This document shows, piece by piece, positions 10,704-22,511 of a stretch of 64,000 nt of DNA; the first letter of the stretch is position 1, and every line of letters starts with the position of its first letter. The stretch lies in assembly GCF_945859685.1 (NCBI RefSeq), contig NC_079149.1, positions 132,148,065 to 132,212,064 of the forward strand. The letters are read 5' to 3'. A program made the position numbers and the translations under genes. The notes below the pieces were generated by a model that was not told where the DNA came from, made no database searches, and saw only the letters and a list, made by a program, of their open reading frames with translations. The stretch is from Eupeodes corollae (lineage: Eukaryota > Arthropoda > Insecta > Diptera > Syrphidae).

Positions 10704-11345
10704 CAGCTGTGGTCAAAATAAATGGAACACAAATGTGTTCAAATCAAACCATTTAATTTGTATGCTAAATATTTTGTTGATTCACAAATATCCTCTCCTT
10801 TAAAATTGTTGGAGGAATACTGTAGTGATCTCAATTATGGATATGTCTCTATAATGCACTTCTTAAAAGATTTAACAAGAGATTTAATTTAATAGATTTA
10901 AGAGCAGTTTTTCGCTCCACCTTTTCTTCTTTTTTAAAACCAAACAAAACTGTTGCATTTTTTGTAGCTTTAATAAGCCTAAAACATAGTGTGGGCATTG
11001 TGAAAAAAGGGGTTTTGAAATGAAGAATCGGGGTACATTGGTTTGGAATTCTTCATTTTCAGGGAAATACAGAGTGTGGTTAAACATTCCACATTCACAT
11101 AGTACGGCTAAAGAACGAATCTCTGTACCTCATGTCATTTGTATGGAAGAGTTCCTATTATTTTGAGCAATTTAATTGTAAAGTTATATAAATTAATACA
11201 AATATTAATTTGATAAAGTTTGACAACATATAACTTATTATTATAATTAAGATTTGTAGCTTTACCGTAATATATTAGCTTTACTTAAAAGAAGAAAAGG
11301 TTATCTCAAAAGTAAGAAATGTCCTTATTACTATGGCCATGGCTG
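10704..11345. mobile_element. non-autonomous Tc1-like DNA transposon, copy 1
   Basis: The element is 642 bases long and bounded by TA dinucleotides. Its ends are imperfect inverted repeats: CAGCTGTGGTCAAAATAAAT on the left and, reverse-complemented, CAGCCATGGCCATAGTAATA on the right. The interior shares about 60 bases (including TAGTACGGCTAAAGAACGAAT) with the element at 35.9 kb, so both are one family. A 67-codon minus-strand frame at 10884-11087 may be decayed transposase, but no catalytic motif is visible. Confidence 0.65.
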
Positions 11346-12369
11346 TATATGTATATGAAAAGAACATATCTTAACACCTACACGCAAATAAATTTTCTTT
11401 TTCAGACATAAATCCTTTGCGTAATTTATAGCACCACTATATGTGAACTATACATATATTACAATATCACGGAAACGGGTAACAAGCTGAGAATTTTCAA
11501 AGCTGGCTGTCGGTGTCGATGTCGATGTTGATGTAAAAGTTTATGCGCTATATCGAAAAAAATAACAGCAAAGAAATAAAAAAACATAAAACATTTTTCT
11601 TCTTGTTTTATGGAACTCGTAAATATTTCATAGTACAATGTTTCAAGACATACGAGTATGTATAAAATATTGTATGTAACAAGCTCAATTTACACAAAAT
11701 AAAATTCATACTGATGGAATGATGATGAATTTCCTATACAATACTTTTGTATAAGGTCAAGTTTGTAAGTAAAAATGTATCTTTGTACGTTTACTCTAGA
11801 TACTGCAAGACGAATAGATATTTTTATGGATAAACATAAAGTAGTAAATTTCAGCCCAGAAGAAAAGCTTTAGAGTAATTAGCTATACAGAAATATGTGA
11901 GAAACCGAAAAAGAAAGTACGTATTGATTTATCTATGGAAATAGAAATTAGTTTGAAATGTCTTCGTATGCTCATTTAATCTTCCGATCGAAAAGCTTAA
12001 CTAATTAAATTTAAAAATAATTTCTGAAAATTTTTAATCAAATTCTCAAAAATCTTCAATCTTAAGATTGAATTCATTTGAATTTAGAAAGATTGCAATC
12101 ATTCTACTGCATTCTCGATGCACTTGTTTGAATTCTTTTAAAGAGTTTGCATTCATTTGGCAATTAAGAAAACTAAAAAAGATACATATACTTCAATATA
12201 ATGTTAGGTTGAATTTACTGAATGATTTTTTAAGATTGTATTCATAAAAGATTATATTAACTAAAAACGCTGTTTTATTATTAACATTTTTATAAAGTAT
12301 AAGCACTCAAGGGAATATTAATACCCTTAACACGTTATTTACGGTTAAGCACAGTACGAGTATTAGGGA
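11346..12369. other. AT-rich spacer with GATTG(C/T)ATTCA-type motifs
   Basis: There is no gene. From about 12048 to 12255 there are several variants of a GATTGTATTCATT-like motif, which also occur near 26055-26110 and 58915-59110. They may be a worn dispersed repeat. Confidence 0.4.
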
Positions 12370-12421
12370 AATAGAGGAAGGATTTTAAAGGAGATACCGG
12401 AGCACATTGGTCTTAAATTTT

Positions 12422-12718
12422 TTAATATTGAAATGAGAGGGGAAAGCTCTTTTTTATCTTATCTAAAAGGCTCAAACTTGTTTTAGGGGCACCTGCCCAG
12501 ATATGCGAATTATATTCAAGTTTTGGACTGATAAAGGCTTTGTAAATTACAGCCGGATCAGAAGGGGTGAAAAATTTCTTGCATCGTCGGAGAAATTCTA
12601 AGCACCTGGCAGCATTTTTGTTAATATCAAAGATGTGATCATTCCATAAAAGGTGATCTGTGATAAAAATGCCGAGTGCTGACAGTTGATTAGTTTCCTG
12701 AAAGCAAAAGCCACTCAT
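12422..12718 (-). pseudogene. C-terminal LINE protein fragment
   Basis: This 98-codon frame holds the conserved post-RT region of CR1/Jockey-type proteins: LGIFITDHLLWNDHIFDINKN, then FLRRCKKFFTPSDPAVIYKA, then a LEYNSHIWAGAP block. It is a remnant of the LINE at 12370-13880. Confidence 0.75.
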
Positions 12719-12840
12719 ATAGATAGCGGCATCGGGGGTATGTTATGCTTAAACTACAGGAGACAGCATTGAGTTTTCGTAGCAATAAATTCTACACGGT
12801 TCTTGATTCCCCATTGGACAATGCTGTCTAGATCAATATT

Positions 12841-13293
12841 TTATGAGCTTATCATACGCTGCCGTTGAAGTTCCACATCCGGACAAGAGTGTGAATCTAG
12901 AAACGAATATGAAAAGCTGAGGGTACTGTCGTCGGTAAAAAAGTTTAATGGATTAGAAGTGGCAGACAAAAGATCATTTATAAATATAATAAAAGGAAGA
13001 GAGTCAGATACAAAAGAGAGCCCTGTGGGACACCAGCATTTTATGAATTTCAGACTTGAAACCATCCAATAGAACTTGTATTGAGCGGTTAGAAAGGTGA
13101 TTTCTAATCCGACGAAGAAGAGATTCATCAATACCAAAAACACTAATTTTCGATAAGAGAGCTTGGTGCCAAACTCTATCAAATGCTTTTGAAATATCAA
13201 GTGTACTTTCGTCAAAACGATGTAAAGATTTGTTTCACTATTTGGTGAGATAAACCATGAGATCACCAGTGGACCTATTGATACGAAAGCCAT
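12841..13293 (-). pseudogene. reverse transcriptase fragment of CR1/Jockey-like LINE
   Basis: The 150-codon frame covers the palm region. LSFVSDSLPFIIFINDLLSA matches the family's SVLSP...LFINDLLSA block, and FTDDSTL stands where the catalytic FADDS is expected. The N-terminal half of the frame is poorly conserved, probably because of a frameshift. It is non-functional. Confidence 0.7.
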
Positions 13294-13989
13294 TGTGTCG
13301 GTTATTAAGAAGCTTCCGCTCTTCTTGAGTTAATAATTAACCAGAGTTTCCATGAACTTGGAAAGAAAGGACTGGACAAATGCTTTCTTCCATTTACTTG
13401 GAAAAAGACCTGTAGAGTAGAAAAGATGGAAAAGCTTACGCAGTGGTTTTGCCAGCATTGAAAAACACCTCTTCAGAACAATAGGGGGAATACTATCCGG
13501 CCAGCAGATTTGTGTATGTCAAGGTCTTTCAGTACTTTTGCAATTTCACGAGTGCCAAAGAGGATTCGTCCCATAGAATAGTTTAAGTTCTCAAGAACAG
13601 AAGGACAGGTCGAAACAAACTGTGCTGCAGGCAAATTGGCTTTATCAGTCGAGCTTACATAGGGATGACGTATTGTTTCGTACGTTTTTTACAAATGACC
13701 AGACATTTTTACTACATTTGGGACATTGTAGTATTTTTTGCACTAATTTCAAAATCAGGTCTTTCTAGCTTGTTTGATCTTATTCCGGTTTTTCTCAGTC
13801 GGGTTGGATCTTACATCACTGAACTTATAATCTCTTAACAGCTCGAATCAAACCATGAGTTCTCTTTGGGTTTGATAGATTTATAAAAAAGTTTTAGTTG
13901 AAAGTTTGAGGAGTTTATTTTCAAACCGATTTTTATGATCTATTATTTGTTAAGCTTTTCTCCGAAAAGCAAATAAGAAATTCTTAAAA

Positions 13990-14002
13990 TTTGTAGGGAA
14001 TA
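13990..14002. repeat. target site duplication, left of SINE copy 2
   Basis: TTTGTAGGGAATA is repeated exactly at 14311-14323 on the other side of the SINE. Confidence 0.9.
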
Positions 14003-14310
14003 ACTAACTTAACTTGGGTGGCGCTACAGTCCGTTTGATAACTAGGGCCTAGTGACTACAACTCTCAATCATTTCTGTGTGCGAGAACTGTTGTCACTTG
14101 TCAGTGATGGAAGAGACGTACTGTTTTAAGCCGAATCTAAACGGCAAATTTGAGAAAGCACTTTTCATGACAATAATTACTCTTGGAGAATTTGTCAATT
14201 CCTCGCAAGAGGCAGTACCCGTAAAAAAAACTTTAGGTGGCACAGGCAGGGATCGAACCCAAGACCTCTCGCATGACAGTCCAACGCACTAAACATCATG
14301 CCACGGGTAC
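14003..14310 (-). mobile_element. tRNA-derived SINE, copy 2, complete
   Basis: The same family as the SINE at 3485 is seen in reverse. The B box lies at 14250-14259 (GGATCGAACC on the plus strand), and the 3' end at 14016-14033 reads GGGTGGCGCTACAGTCCG followed by a TTAAGTTAG-like tail. It is flanked by a 13-bp perfect duplication. That 3' end matches the 3' end of the RTE-like LINE at 40620-40636. Confidence 0.9.
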
Positions 14311-14323
14311 TTTGTAGGGAATA
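14311..14323. repeat. target site duplication, right of SINE copy 2
   Basis: This is the second exact copy of TTTGTAGGGAATA. Confidence 0.9.
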
Positions 14324-14701
14324 TATTTTCAAATAAGTGAGGTTCATGATTTCAAACAGACTTATATCAATTATTATAATAGCTAACTGGGCGTATGCGC
14401 ACTTTTAATATCTAACTGATATTTAATGAATTTTCTTCCAACCTTTAATAATTTTTTAAATAGCATCACCATTTAAGTGAAGTGATTATTCAATTTTCTT
14501 TTTTTCTTTTTAATTTGTCGACGCTTAAAGATTCTGAAAATCTAAAACCGACGTTTTTTTTACTTAACTTAATAATTTTGTTTCGCTTCTAAGACCAAAT
14601 AATGCTTTTAAATCGAATTAAATTTAAGTCACATTTTATAATGAATAGAAATTATAAAAGAATATTTTTTAGCTGGAATAATTTCAAGAAAAATTGTATG
14701 C

Positions 14702-14743
<42 letters not shown>

Positions 14744-17700
14744 TTAATGGGTTTTCACATAAACTTAAGCTTTCCCAAATACACATGTTATAAAATATAC
14801 CCTTTTGTAAACCTATTTAATTAATATTGAAGCTGAATAAGCACTTGCTTTTGCACTTAAATTTAATATCCTACCTATTGTATACTAACCTTCTAATTAA
14901 TGAAATAAATAAATAAATGAATTAAATTAAATACGTCAACTAGCCGAATTTTAGAAATACTGGCGGGACAATTTGTCTTACAATTATTTAAAGAAATACA
15001 AAAATCACAAGTTCATTTTTTATGATAGTTCTTGACTCGACTTTCTTTATTACGAAAAATGGTATTGTCCTAAAAATTCCTTCATTTTATGGAAAGAATT
15101 GTTGTTCAATTGTTATAAAATGTTTCCGTTCCTTTTGTATTTTTAAATACATACTGCTAAAAATTTTTAAAACAGTTTTTGTCCGATATTTTAAAAAGCA
15201 ACTTTACCAATTTGGAGACTTTTCAGTTTTAAAAAATTGACAAAAACTAAACCAAAATTCGGAGTTTTTTCCTCAAATAAAGAAATACATTGTACTAAAA
15301 TTCATAAGACCAGTTTTTCAACTTTAATATCTTGAAAAATAAAGAGCCGTATAAGCTTATCTTATTAACAATGATGTAATTAAAATCTGGTAAAAGTACT
15401 GATTGGACTGATTTTTCTCAAAAAAGTAAAAATCACACTTAATTGGTTTTATGACTCGAATACTCCTACAAAAAAGACCCGGTTCAACTTTAATTTCTTG
15501 AGTTCGCAAGTTTTGAAATTTTGTAAATGACAATTCAAATTATAACCAAAAAATATCAGTATAAAGTTTTCACAGGTAACAAACCGAATCATAATCAATT
15601 TTTTGTTGTTCTGTGTTTGTCAAATAGAAAAGAAAAAACTATAAAAATATTGAAAAATTTGTCTGAAAAATATTTACAGAATTTGAACTTTCAAAAAAAT
15701 TACATTTTGAACTCTATCATCATCTTTAATTCACTTTAGAAAGGCTTATAGTAAAAATGAAACACTGGGCGTATACGTACTTTTTGTGTTTAGTTAATAT
15801 TTAATAACTATTCTCTACTTTTTTCTTTGAATGAAACTTATTTGTTTTTAAATAGACCATAAAAGATCGAATAAGGATCAGGTCCACAAAGAGTGCATCA
15901 CTAATAATACACGTTACTTTTCATACCCTTTTCAAACTTGAAGAGTAAAAATATATGAAAAGAAATCTCAACGATCTTATGCACAGTATTTTACTAAAGT
16001 AGATTTTAACCTGTTATAAATGTACAATACACATTCCTTCATAGATATACATTGTAATATGACTCGATACAAAAATATCTGCTTCCTCTAAGACCTTTTT
16101 GGCACCATCTATAAGATCGTGACATCGTCTTTAAAAGTCAAAAGAGTATCATCTTTCATAACTCCTCCACCAAAAAACTTTTTTTTTGCTTTTTTGTTTT
16201 TGCACACAATCGCTTTATGAATCAGTACATTGACAAAGGCAGCATTGTCGGCAGCTTTAAACTATAGTAAAATGGCAAAAGCCTATAAAATTCATTGCCT
16301 CTATATGCGTTCAAAGTCCACGCACAGTACAAGTCAAAGACTCCACCTAAACTATAAATTGCCAAAGCCTCACATTGTATAAAAATGTATCTCAATGTAA
16401 ATTCTATTGACTTTCTGACCTAAGAGTGTTGTTTTCAAGCACCAATCGACTCCATAAGCGTAGCCTTTCGCGTGTTTGTTTATTTGCTTATTTCCCATTG
16501 CTCAATGGACAATCACTATGTATACAAGTCGATATGTCTACAAGGCATTAGATGTACGAGTAGAGTAGTATAAATGCCCTCTCCTCTGAATTAAAGTCAT
16601 TAAGGTTGATAAATTATAAATTATTATTATCATCAAGAGTACTTTTAGAGCTCGTTCAAATGAAGTTTGAGCCGGGACGAAAACAAAACAAAAAAACTCA
16701 CATTAAATGGCATTTCAAGCGAAACTACAAAAATGTAGATACGTTTATGAAAAATCGACAGAATAATAAATAACACAAACTTTATGCAACAATAATTATA
16801 AGATATTAGAAGAAATAGTACAAAAAATAGTTCGCAAACGCAATCCTCAAGTTTTATAAATGTATCTATGTATCTAAGAAGGTACCTCATAAAGTTGGAA
16901 AGATACTTTACTTAACTTCATGATGGTTTCCTTGGTTAATATTCACAATGGCAAACATAGCAACAACGTGAGTTTTAGTTTTGTTTCTTTTTGTGCAGAT
17001 AAATATCAGTTGTATTTTTCGCATTTAAACAACATTAAACAAAAAAAAAAATAATAATAAATGTATGACGACAGTAGCAGGTTTTTACGTTTTATTGTCG
17101 AAACAACTTGTATATTAGAAACAAAAAACTATGAGAGCGTGAGAAGCGTGATTTCTGGATATTGCAAGCTTCCGTCAGCAGCGTCAGGTATTAAAACTGC
17201 GAATTCAAATCCCTGAGCTTACGAGAGTTTAGTTCTTGGTTCACCGATCAGTAAAAAAATAATAAACAAAAAACTTGCACAAAAATATATAACATCAGCT
17301 TAAAAAAGTTAATAAATTGTTGTTTAATTTTTGTTTTTATATTTTTGGGACTTTGTTTAGTTGGACTGATGACACTGTCATATTTATTCTAAATTAATGT
17401 CATCGTACGCCATCCACCGCCACCGCTGCCGCTGTCGTCCGTCGTTACTTGTTTTCGTTACTTAAACTCAAGTTGACATGATGACGGTGAAATGGTACGG
17501 TGGCGGTGCGGTGTGTCTCCGTTGGCGACGTAGTTATTAGCGTCGTTGTCGGTCGTTCGGTTGGTGGTTCAATTAGGTAAGTGTATATGGTTCTTGTGAA
17601 TATGATATCACTTTATTAATTCACTACCTACAGCATACGTTTCAACATTCATATACCTAACAAGCTACTTAAAATAAAAAGATGAAGATGTAACATGGGA

Positions 17701-17949
17701 CTCATCACAAAACAGGGTTGCTAATTGGAAAAAGCAATAACCACCATCAAGGCGCTATTTATGTCGGGCTTTCACGATAATCCTTCCAGACGGATGAATG
17801 ATGAAAGTGAATAAAACCAAGTGTTATTTTTAAGGATCTTATACTTGTGAATGTTGTGATGTGGTGTGAAGAGTTTAGTCCCGTGAAAAAATATGACCCT
17901 TCGTGCCAAAAATAAAACAAACATTTCTGTGAGCGGTCCTGTTCAGTAC
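14324..17949. other. AT-rich region with a poly(A) run, a paired repeat and a GC-rich island
   Basis: No gene is supported. Notable items are: a paired direct repeat around ACTGGGCGTATGCGCAC (14394) and ACTGGGCGTATACGTAC (15764); 35 consecutive A at 14706-14740, which makes a meaningless lysine run in one frame; and a GC-rich patch with inverted CCACCGCC/GGTGGCGG tracts at 17395-17578 that ends in a good splice-donor-like AG|GTAAGTG. Confidence 0.4.
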
Positions 17950-17966
17950 ACTACTTTTTTTTACTA

Positions 17967-18262
17967 AATAAATAAATAAGGTGGCGAAACAGCCCATGAA
18001 GAATCAGGGCCTAGTGACTTACAACTCTCAACCATTCCTGTGTGCGAGTTATGTTGCCAGAGATGGAAGGGCCCTACAGTTTATATGCCGAATCCGAACG
18101 GCTAATTTGAAGAAGCACTTTTCATGACAAGAATAACTCTTGAAGGATTTTTCAATTTCTCGCTAGAGGCAGTACCTTGGAAAAAGTTAGGTGGTACAGA
18201 TAGGGATTGAACCCAAGACCCCTTGCAGGACAGTCCAACGCACTAACCATCACGCTATGGGT
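17967..18262 (-). mobile_element. tRNA-derived SINE, copy 3
   Basis: This is the third copy of the family, more diverged. The B box is GGTTCAATCC (plus-strand 18204-18213). The body is collinear with copies 1 and 2, and the 3' tail is made of TTTA units (AAATAAATAAAT on the plus strand). The flanks carry an imperfect duplication of 17-18 bases (ACTAC...T-run...ACTA at 17950-17966 and 18263-18280). Confidence 0.88.
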
Positions 18263-18280
18263 ACTACTCTTTTTTTACTA

Positions 18281-21200
18281 CAAAGCTTTTATTCGTTCAA
18301 AAGTTTAGTACAACTGACTTATTCAAAAATTCTTTTGGACAGAATCCAATGCCTTTTGTTTTTTCTTATCTTACCTATATTTTTCACACCCCTCTCTTTC
18401 TAAAAAAAATCAGGGTAATACTCGAACTTCTAAAATATCAGTTTACCCTTGAACTCAATACCGGTCATACTGTCAAGTATAGATATATTTTTTTTGCCGC
18501 ACATCAAGAATGTAGAATGCTTAAATCAACTCTGTTTTTCCCACCCATTTTGATATTAATATTTTCAGGGTAGTAATGAACTCTTTATAAAAACCAAAAA
18601 TTATTTCTTCCAATTTTAAATGAAACTTTTTATACTTAAAAATTTGAACCCCCCCTCCCTCTCCTTTTCTTGTACAATTATTTGTTAGTGGTCGTTTCCC
18701 AATATAATATGTTTCTTGATTTGATCAATGGCTGAAATACAAACCTTAAAAGCTTTGTAAAAGATAAAACGACTTAAGGCTTCAAGTCACTATCCTAGAA
18801 TTTTATAAAAATAGATGTTTTGAAAACGTTGAATGGCCATATAGGACCACAAAAATAATGTTCTGAAATAATATAAGAGAAAAAACATCAAATACTCCGT
18901 TTTTCAGTTGAAGTATTAAAAAAGATGGAAAATTATTCTTGAATTGCTTCTACTCAAAACTTCAAACGCTTCTATTTCAATACTGAGTTTCTTACGAGTT
19001 CATTGGACTCAGAATTGAGACAGTTTTCAAGTTATGGAAAATAGATTTTCTTTGCAAATATTTGAGTTTATTTTATAGCATAGTAAATTTTCTTTTAAAA
19101 CTGTTTACGAACATTTTCCACTTTCAGCTCTAAACATACGCTATTTGTCCAAAAATCAAAACATCTCAAAAATTCTACGTTAAAAATTTCTTTATATTTT
19201 ATTTAAAAAAACTCGTTGGCTCAAGACGATTGAAAACTAGATGAGCAGTTAACATGATACAACAGTAGACATAATCGTAAAAACGCTGAACAGCCGATAT
19301 TTCAAATTAAATAACTTCGAAAATCGCGCTTCTGTAAGTATTTTGTATCCTTAAAAGCCTATTTTTTTCAGCCTCTATGGCGGTCTAGGGCTTCAAATTT
19401 ACTTTAAAATAAAATCGTTCCTATTCTTTTTCTCATTCTTGAAGAAGAGAAAAGATTTTCTTAATGGCTTATTTCAAGCATATTAAAAAAACTGTAATTT
19501 TTTGATTACTAAACCTACCTTCAGTTTAAATTCTGATTTTTGGTGTTTAAGTGTACTGAGGCTACTTTTTAGAAATAAAATTTTCAGCGAAGTAAGTTTT
19601 CTTTTGAATTTAAAACGTTTTTCTTTTAGATTTTGAATAATTTTGGAATTATGTACACATAAGCTGCTTTCTCTTCTAAAAGAACAAAATCTTAAGGACG
19701 AAATCCAATTTACCAAAGAATCATTGTAAAAAACCAAACACTTTTTAAGGCTTAACATATTTCCAAAATTCGTGTCAAGGATATTTGTTTTATTGTTTTT
19801 AATATATTTACTCAAAATGGTTCTCCTTTCATATTGAAAAAGATTACATGCTTTCTTTTCAAAAATGCTTAAAAAAGACTAAAACCGATTGATATTTGAT
19901 CACATTTATGTTTACTGTAGTATTAACAGAATTTTCTTATTTTTAAAACAATGTGGTTACTGTCTGTTAAAAGTAAAGCCCTCCTCCATCTTTTTAGTTT
20001 GACTATAAAAAAGGTCTGTAATAGTTTAAAGCTCTCAGAAACTCCATCATAATCACGAAAGTAGAAAAATGTCATTGATTTAAAAGCTTCTTAATCCAAC
20101 TTTATCTCTGGCGCAGTGTATCCCCTCAAGCCGGCCCTGTAAAAAAAAACATATAAAGTCATAACATATTAATGAAAGCGAAATTTGTTGTTTGACATTT
20201 AAATACTAATGCGAAATTGTGCCAAATGAAAGTGAAAACATTGTCAGACGCGTTCATAGGATATACCTTCATTAAGTCAGTGATGTTGACGTAGACCGAC
20301 AGATAGGAGTATAGTATTGTAAAAGAGAAGTGTGAAGAAGAGGTCAATAAATATGTATACAGAAAGTCATTTATGTTATTTAAATTTATAAGACCGAAGC
20401 GAAGACAGACTCACGGAACAACGACATACAATGTTATGTATCTAAGTGATATCGTTTAGGTCTCTAATGTAGTTAATTTTAATTGCTGATGATTATTTCA
20501 TGAGGAATCAAATATCAATAATTCTTGAATAAGACTTTGAATGGAACATAATACTTATTGATCAGTGGTGATCAGTAAAAAAAACGATGCCTATTTATAC
20601 TGAGAATGAATATTTATTCAAGTTTAATTTACGTAAAAACAATAAAACTTTATAAAATAAATGTTATACAAGAATTATATGAGCTTCGAAAAGAATAAGA
20701 ATCAATTTTAAAAGAAATTAGCTTAGTTAGTTTTTATGAATATTTATTTATACTTTCTTAGTGTTGTTTTTTATTCACGAAAATTTTAAACCAGGTCTAA
20801 GCATTTTATAAGTAAGCAATTTTCTAAATACTGAACAATTTGGTAGATATTCCATCATTTCAATCCTCAGCTAAAAAGAAAGAAATTAATATCCTGTTTT
20901 TAAAAACGAAAGCATCTGAAAACGGCTCAATAATGACAGAAGTCATACACTTATATTTAATAGTTAATTAAGACATTTCGTTATTGGCTTTTACAAAATG
21001 TTTAAAAATAGTAAGAATCTAAAATCGTTAAAAATTTTAAAATGAATTGCTTTAACTTAGTAATTTACTCACATTACTAGAGGATTTAATTAAATCGTGC
21101 ACATCTTTGTGCCAAGAAGCCTTAATAAGAAATTTATAACTTATTGGCTTTTTTTCTTATCCCAGATAGCTTCTCATTGAATTAATGTCAAATGTCAAAA

Positions 21201-22493
21201 GGCGGGGTGTATTTTATGTATTAATTTTTCAGTTCTTAATTGAAAAAACATTATTTCGAGAAGTAGCTGTCTCGAAAAATGTGCGCGCAACTTTTTATAA
21301 CCTTGTCAATAAGTTACAAATATGTTGTTTGCCCTCAAAGTACTTCTTAAGTGTTTTTTCTTTTAACTTCTTTTAAATTTAAGGTGAGATCTTAATAGAA
21401 GAAGTCATTGAGAAAATGGTACTATCGATTAAGTGTCACTCATGATTTAAAAACAAAATCTTTCATGGAGAAAAAGATTTCCAATACGATTTTTAAAGTT
21501 TAAACACTAAAAAAAATCTAAATCTTAAATGGATAAAAATGATACCACAAGTTCTTAATTAAATTACTTAAACAGCAGTTTGCCGAAAAGTTTAATGCTC
21601 CTTTTTATCACTGTCACATGTCATAAGCATTTACAACCAATCATAAATTCAAAAGGTCACTCGTATTCCAAAACATTAAGTGTCTCTTAAACATAAACAT
21701 TAATTGTTTGTGATATGAGATTCAATATTATACAAGATATACAGACTTGTATACAGTTGTTTGCATATGTCTTCATCTACCACATCACAAATTCCAATAT
21801 TCTACAATATTAAATGCGTCTTTGATATTTTTATTCCCTAACAAATATTTGTATTCTATTTTTTATTTCTTTAGAAAATTCCAATTTCCCAAAATCCCTA
21901 TCATAAGTTTACCATACCACATTTTATTCGAGTCTGGAGAAGTTTGTAGTCAATACGAGATGTTACAGAAAAATAAATTAACGAAAACAAAACAACAAAA
22001 ACTACAGCGCAGAGTTTGGGTGGCATCGAATAAAAATAAATTATTATTTTAAGGAACAGCGTTGCCGTTGAGTTTTATTTTTAAAACAAAACAATTTAAA
22101 TTAGTTTAAAAAAGAAAAAAAAATAGTTATTGAATATTTGATTGAGTTTTAAATATATTTTTGTTATGACGTACAAAAATTATATAACAGCCAGACTTTG
22201 AAATTTAATTTTCAATCTTCTTAAAGAAATTTTGACAAAACTGAAAATGTGCTTCAAAATTTAAGAATACACATACATTAAATAAATTAGCAAATTCAAA
22301 TGATTTTATTTTTTAACGAGTTGACACTCAAATTTTAAAGTTTTCACAGAAGTTGCAATGAGTTCTTTCTAACTTTAAATTTGCTTAAGTGTTGACATTT
22401 TTAGACGTTTCGTGCTCCCTAGATTTAAAGTCATGGTTTTTCTGACAATATGTAAGAAACGATTAGAGAGTTTAAATACATTTTATTTTTATA
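18281..22493. other. AT-rich spacer, no gene seen
   Basis: Scattered short frames (for example 19483-19815 minus and 21747-22052 plus) have AT-driven composition rich in F, L, K and N and no recognisable motif. Just before the right edge (about 22397-22430) lies a worn copy of the right-end block of family R, next to R copy 2. Confidence 0.45.
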
Positions 22494-22511
22494 AACTTCC
22501 CATAGGAAGTT
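22494..22511. repeat. terminal hairpin of family R copy 2
   Basis: This is a 7-bp perfect stem with a 4-base loop: AACTTCC, CATA, GGAAGTT. The same hairpin with loop TATG closes R copy 3. Confidence 0.8.

Larger units (their letters stand above)
12370..13880 (-). mobile_element. CR1/Jockey-like LINE, decayed
   Basis: Minus-strand frames recall the second half of a CR1/Jockey-type reverse transcriptase. From the right: a FPSSWK-like block near 13350, CPTGLSFVSDSLPFIIFIND (the region of GVPQGSVLSP...LFINDL), FTDDSTL in place of the active-site FADD, and then LGIFITDHLLWNDHI, LEFLRRCKKFFTP and PKLEYNSHIWAGAP. Many frameshifts separate these blocks and one active-site residue is changed, so this copy is dead. 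It is clearly different from the RTE-like and RNase H-bearing LINEs in this window. The exact ends could not be set because no target duplication was found. Confidence 0.75.

Noticed and set aside
14077..14292. ORF with GGTGRDRTQDLSHDSPTH
   Set aside because: This is the reverse reading of the tRNA-like SINE head, a well-known false gene in insect annotation.
14602..14793. ORF with a long lysine run
   Set aside because: The lysines come from 35 consecutive A; the rest is AT-driven.
18191..18403. ORF starting MVQIGIEPKTPCRT
   Set aside because: It begins in SINE copy 3 read in reverse and runs into AT-rich flank.
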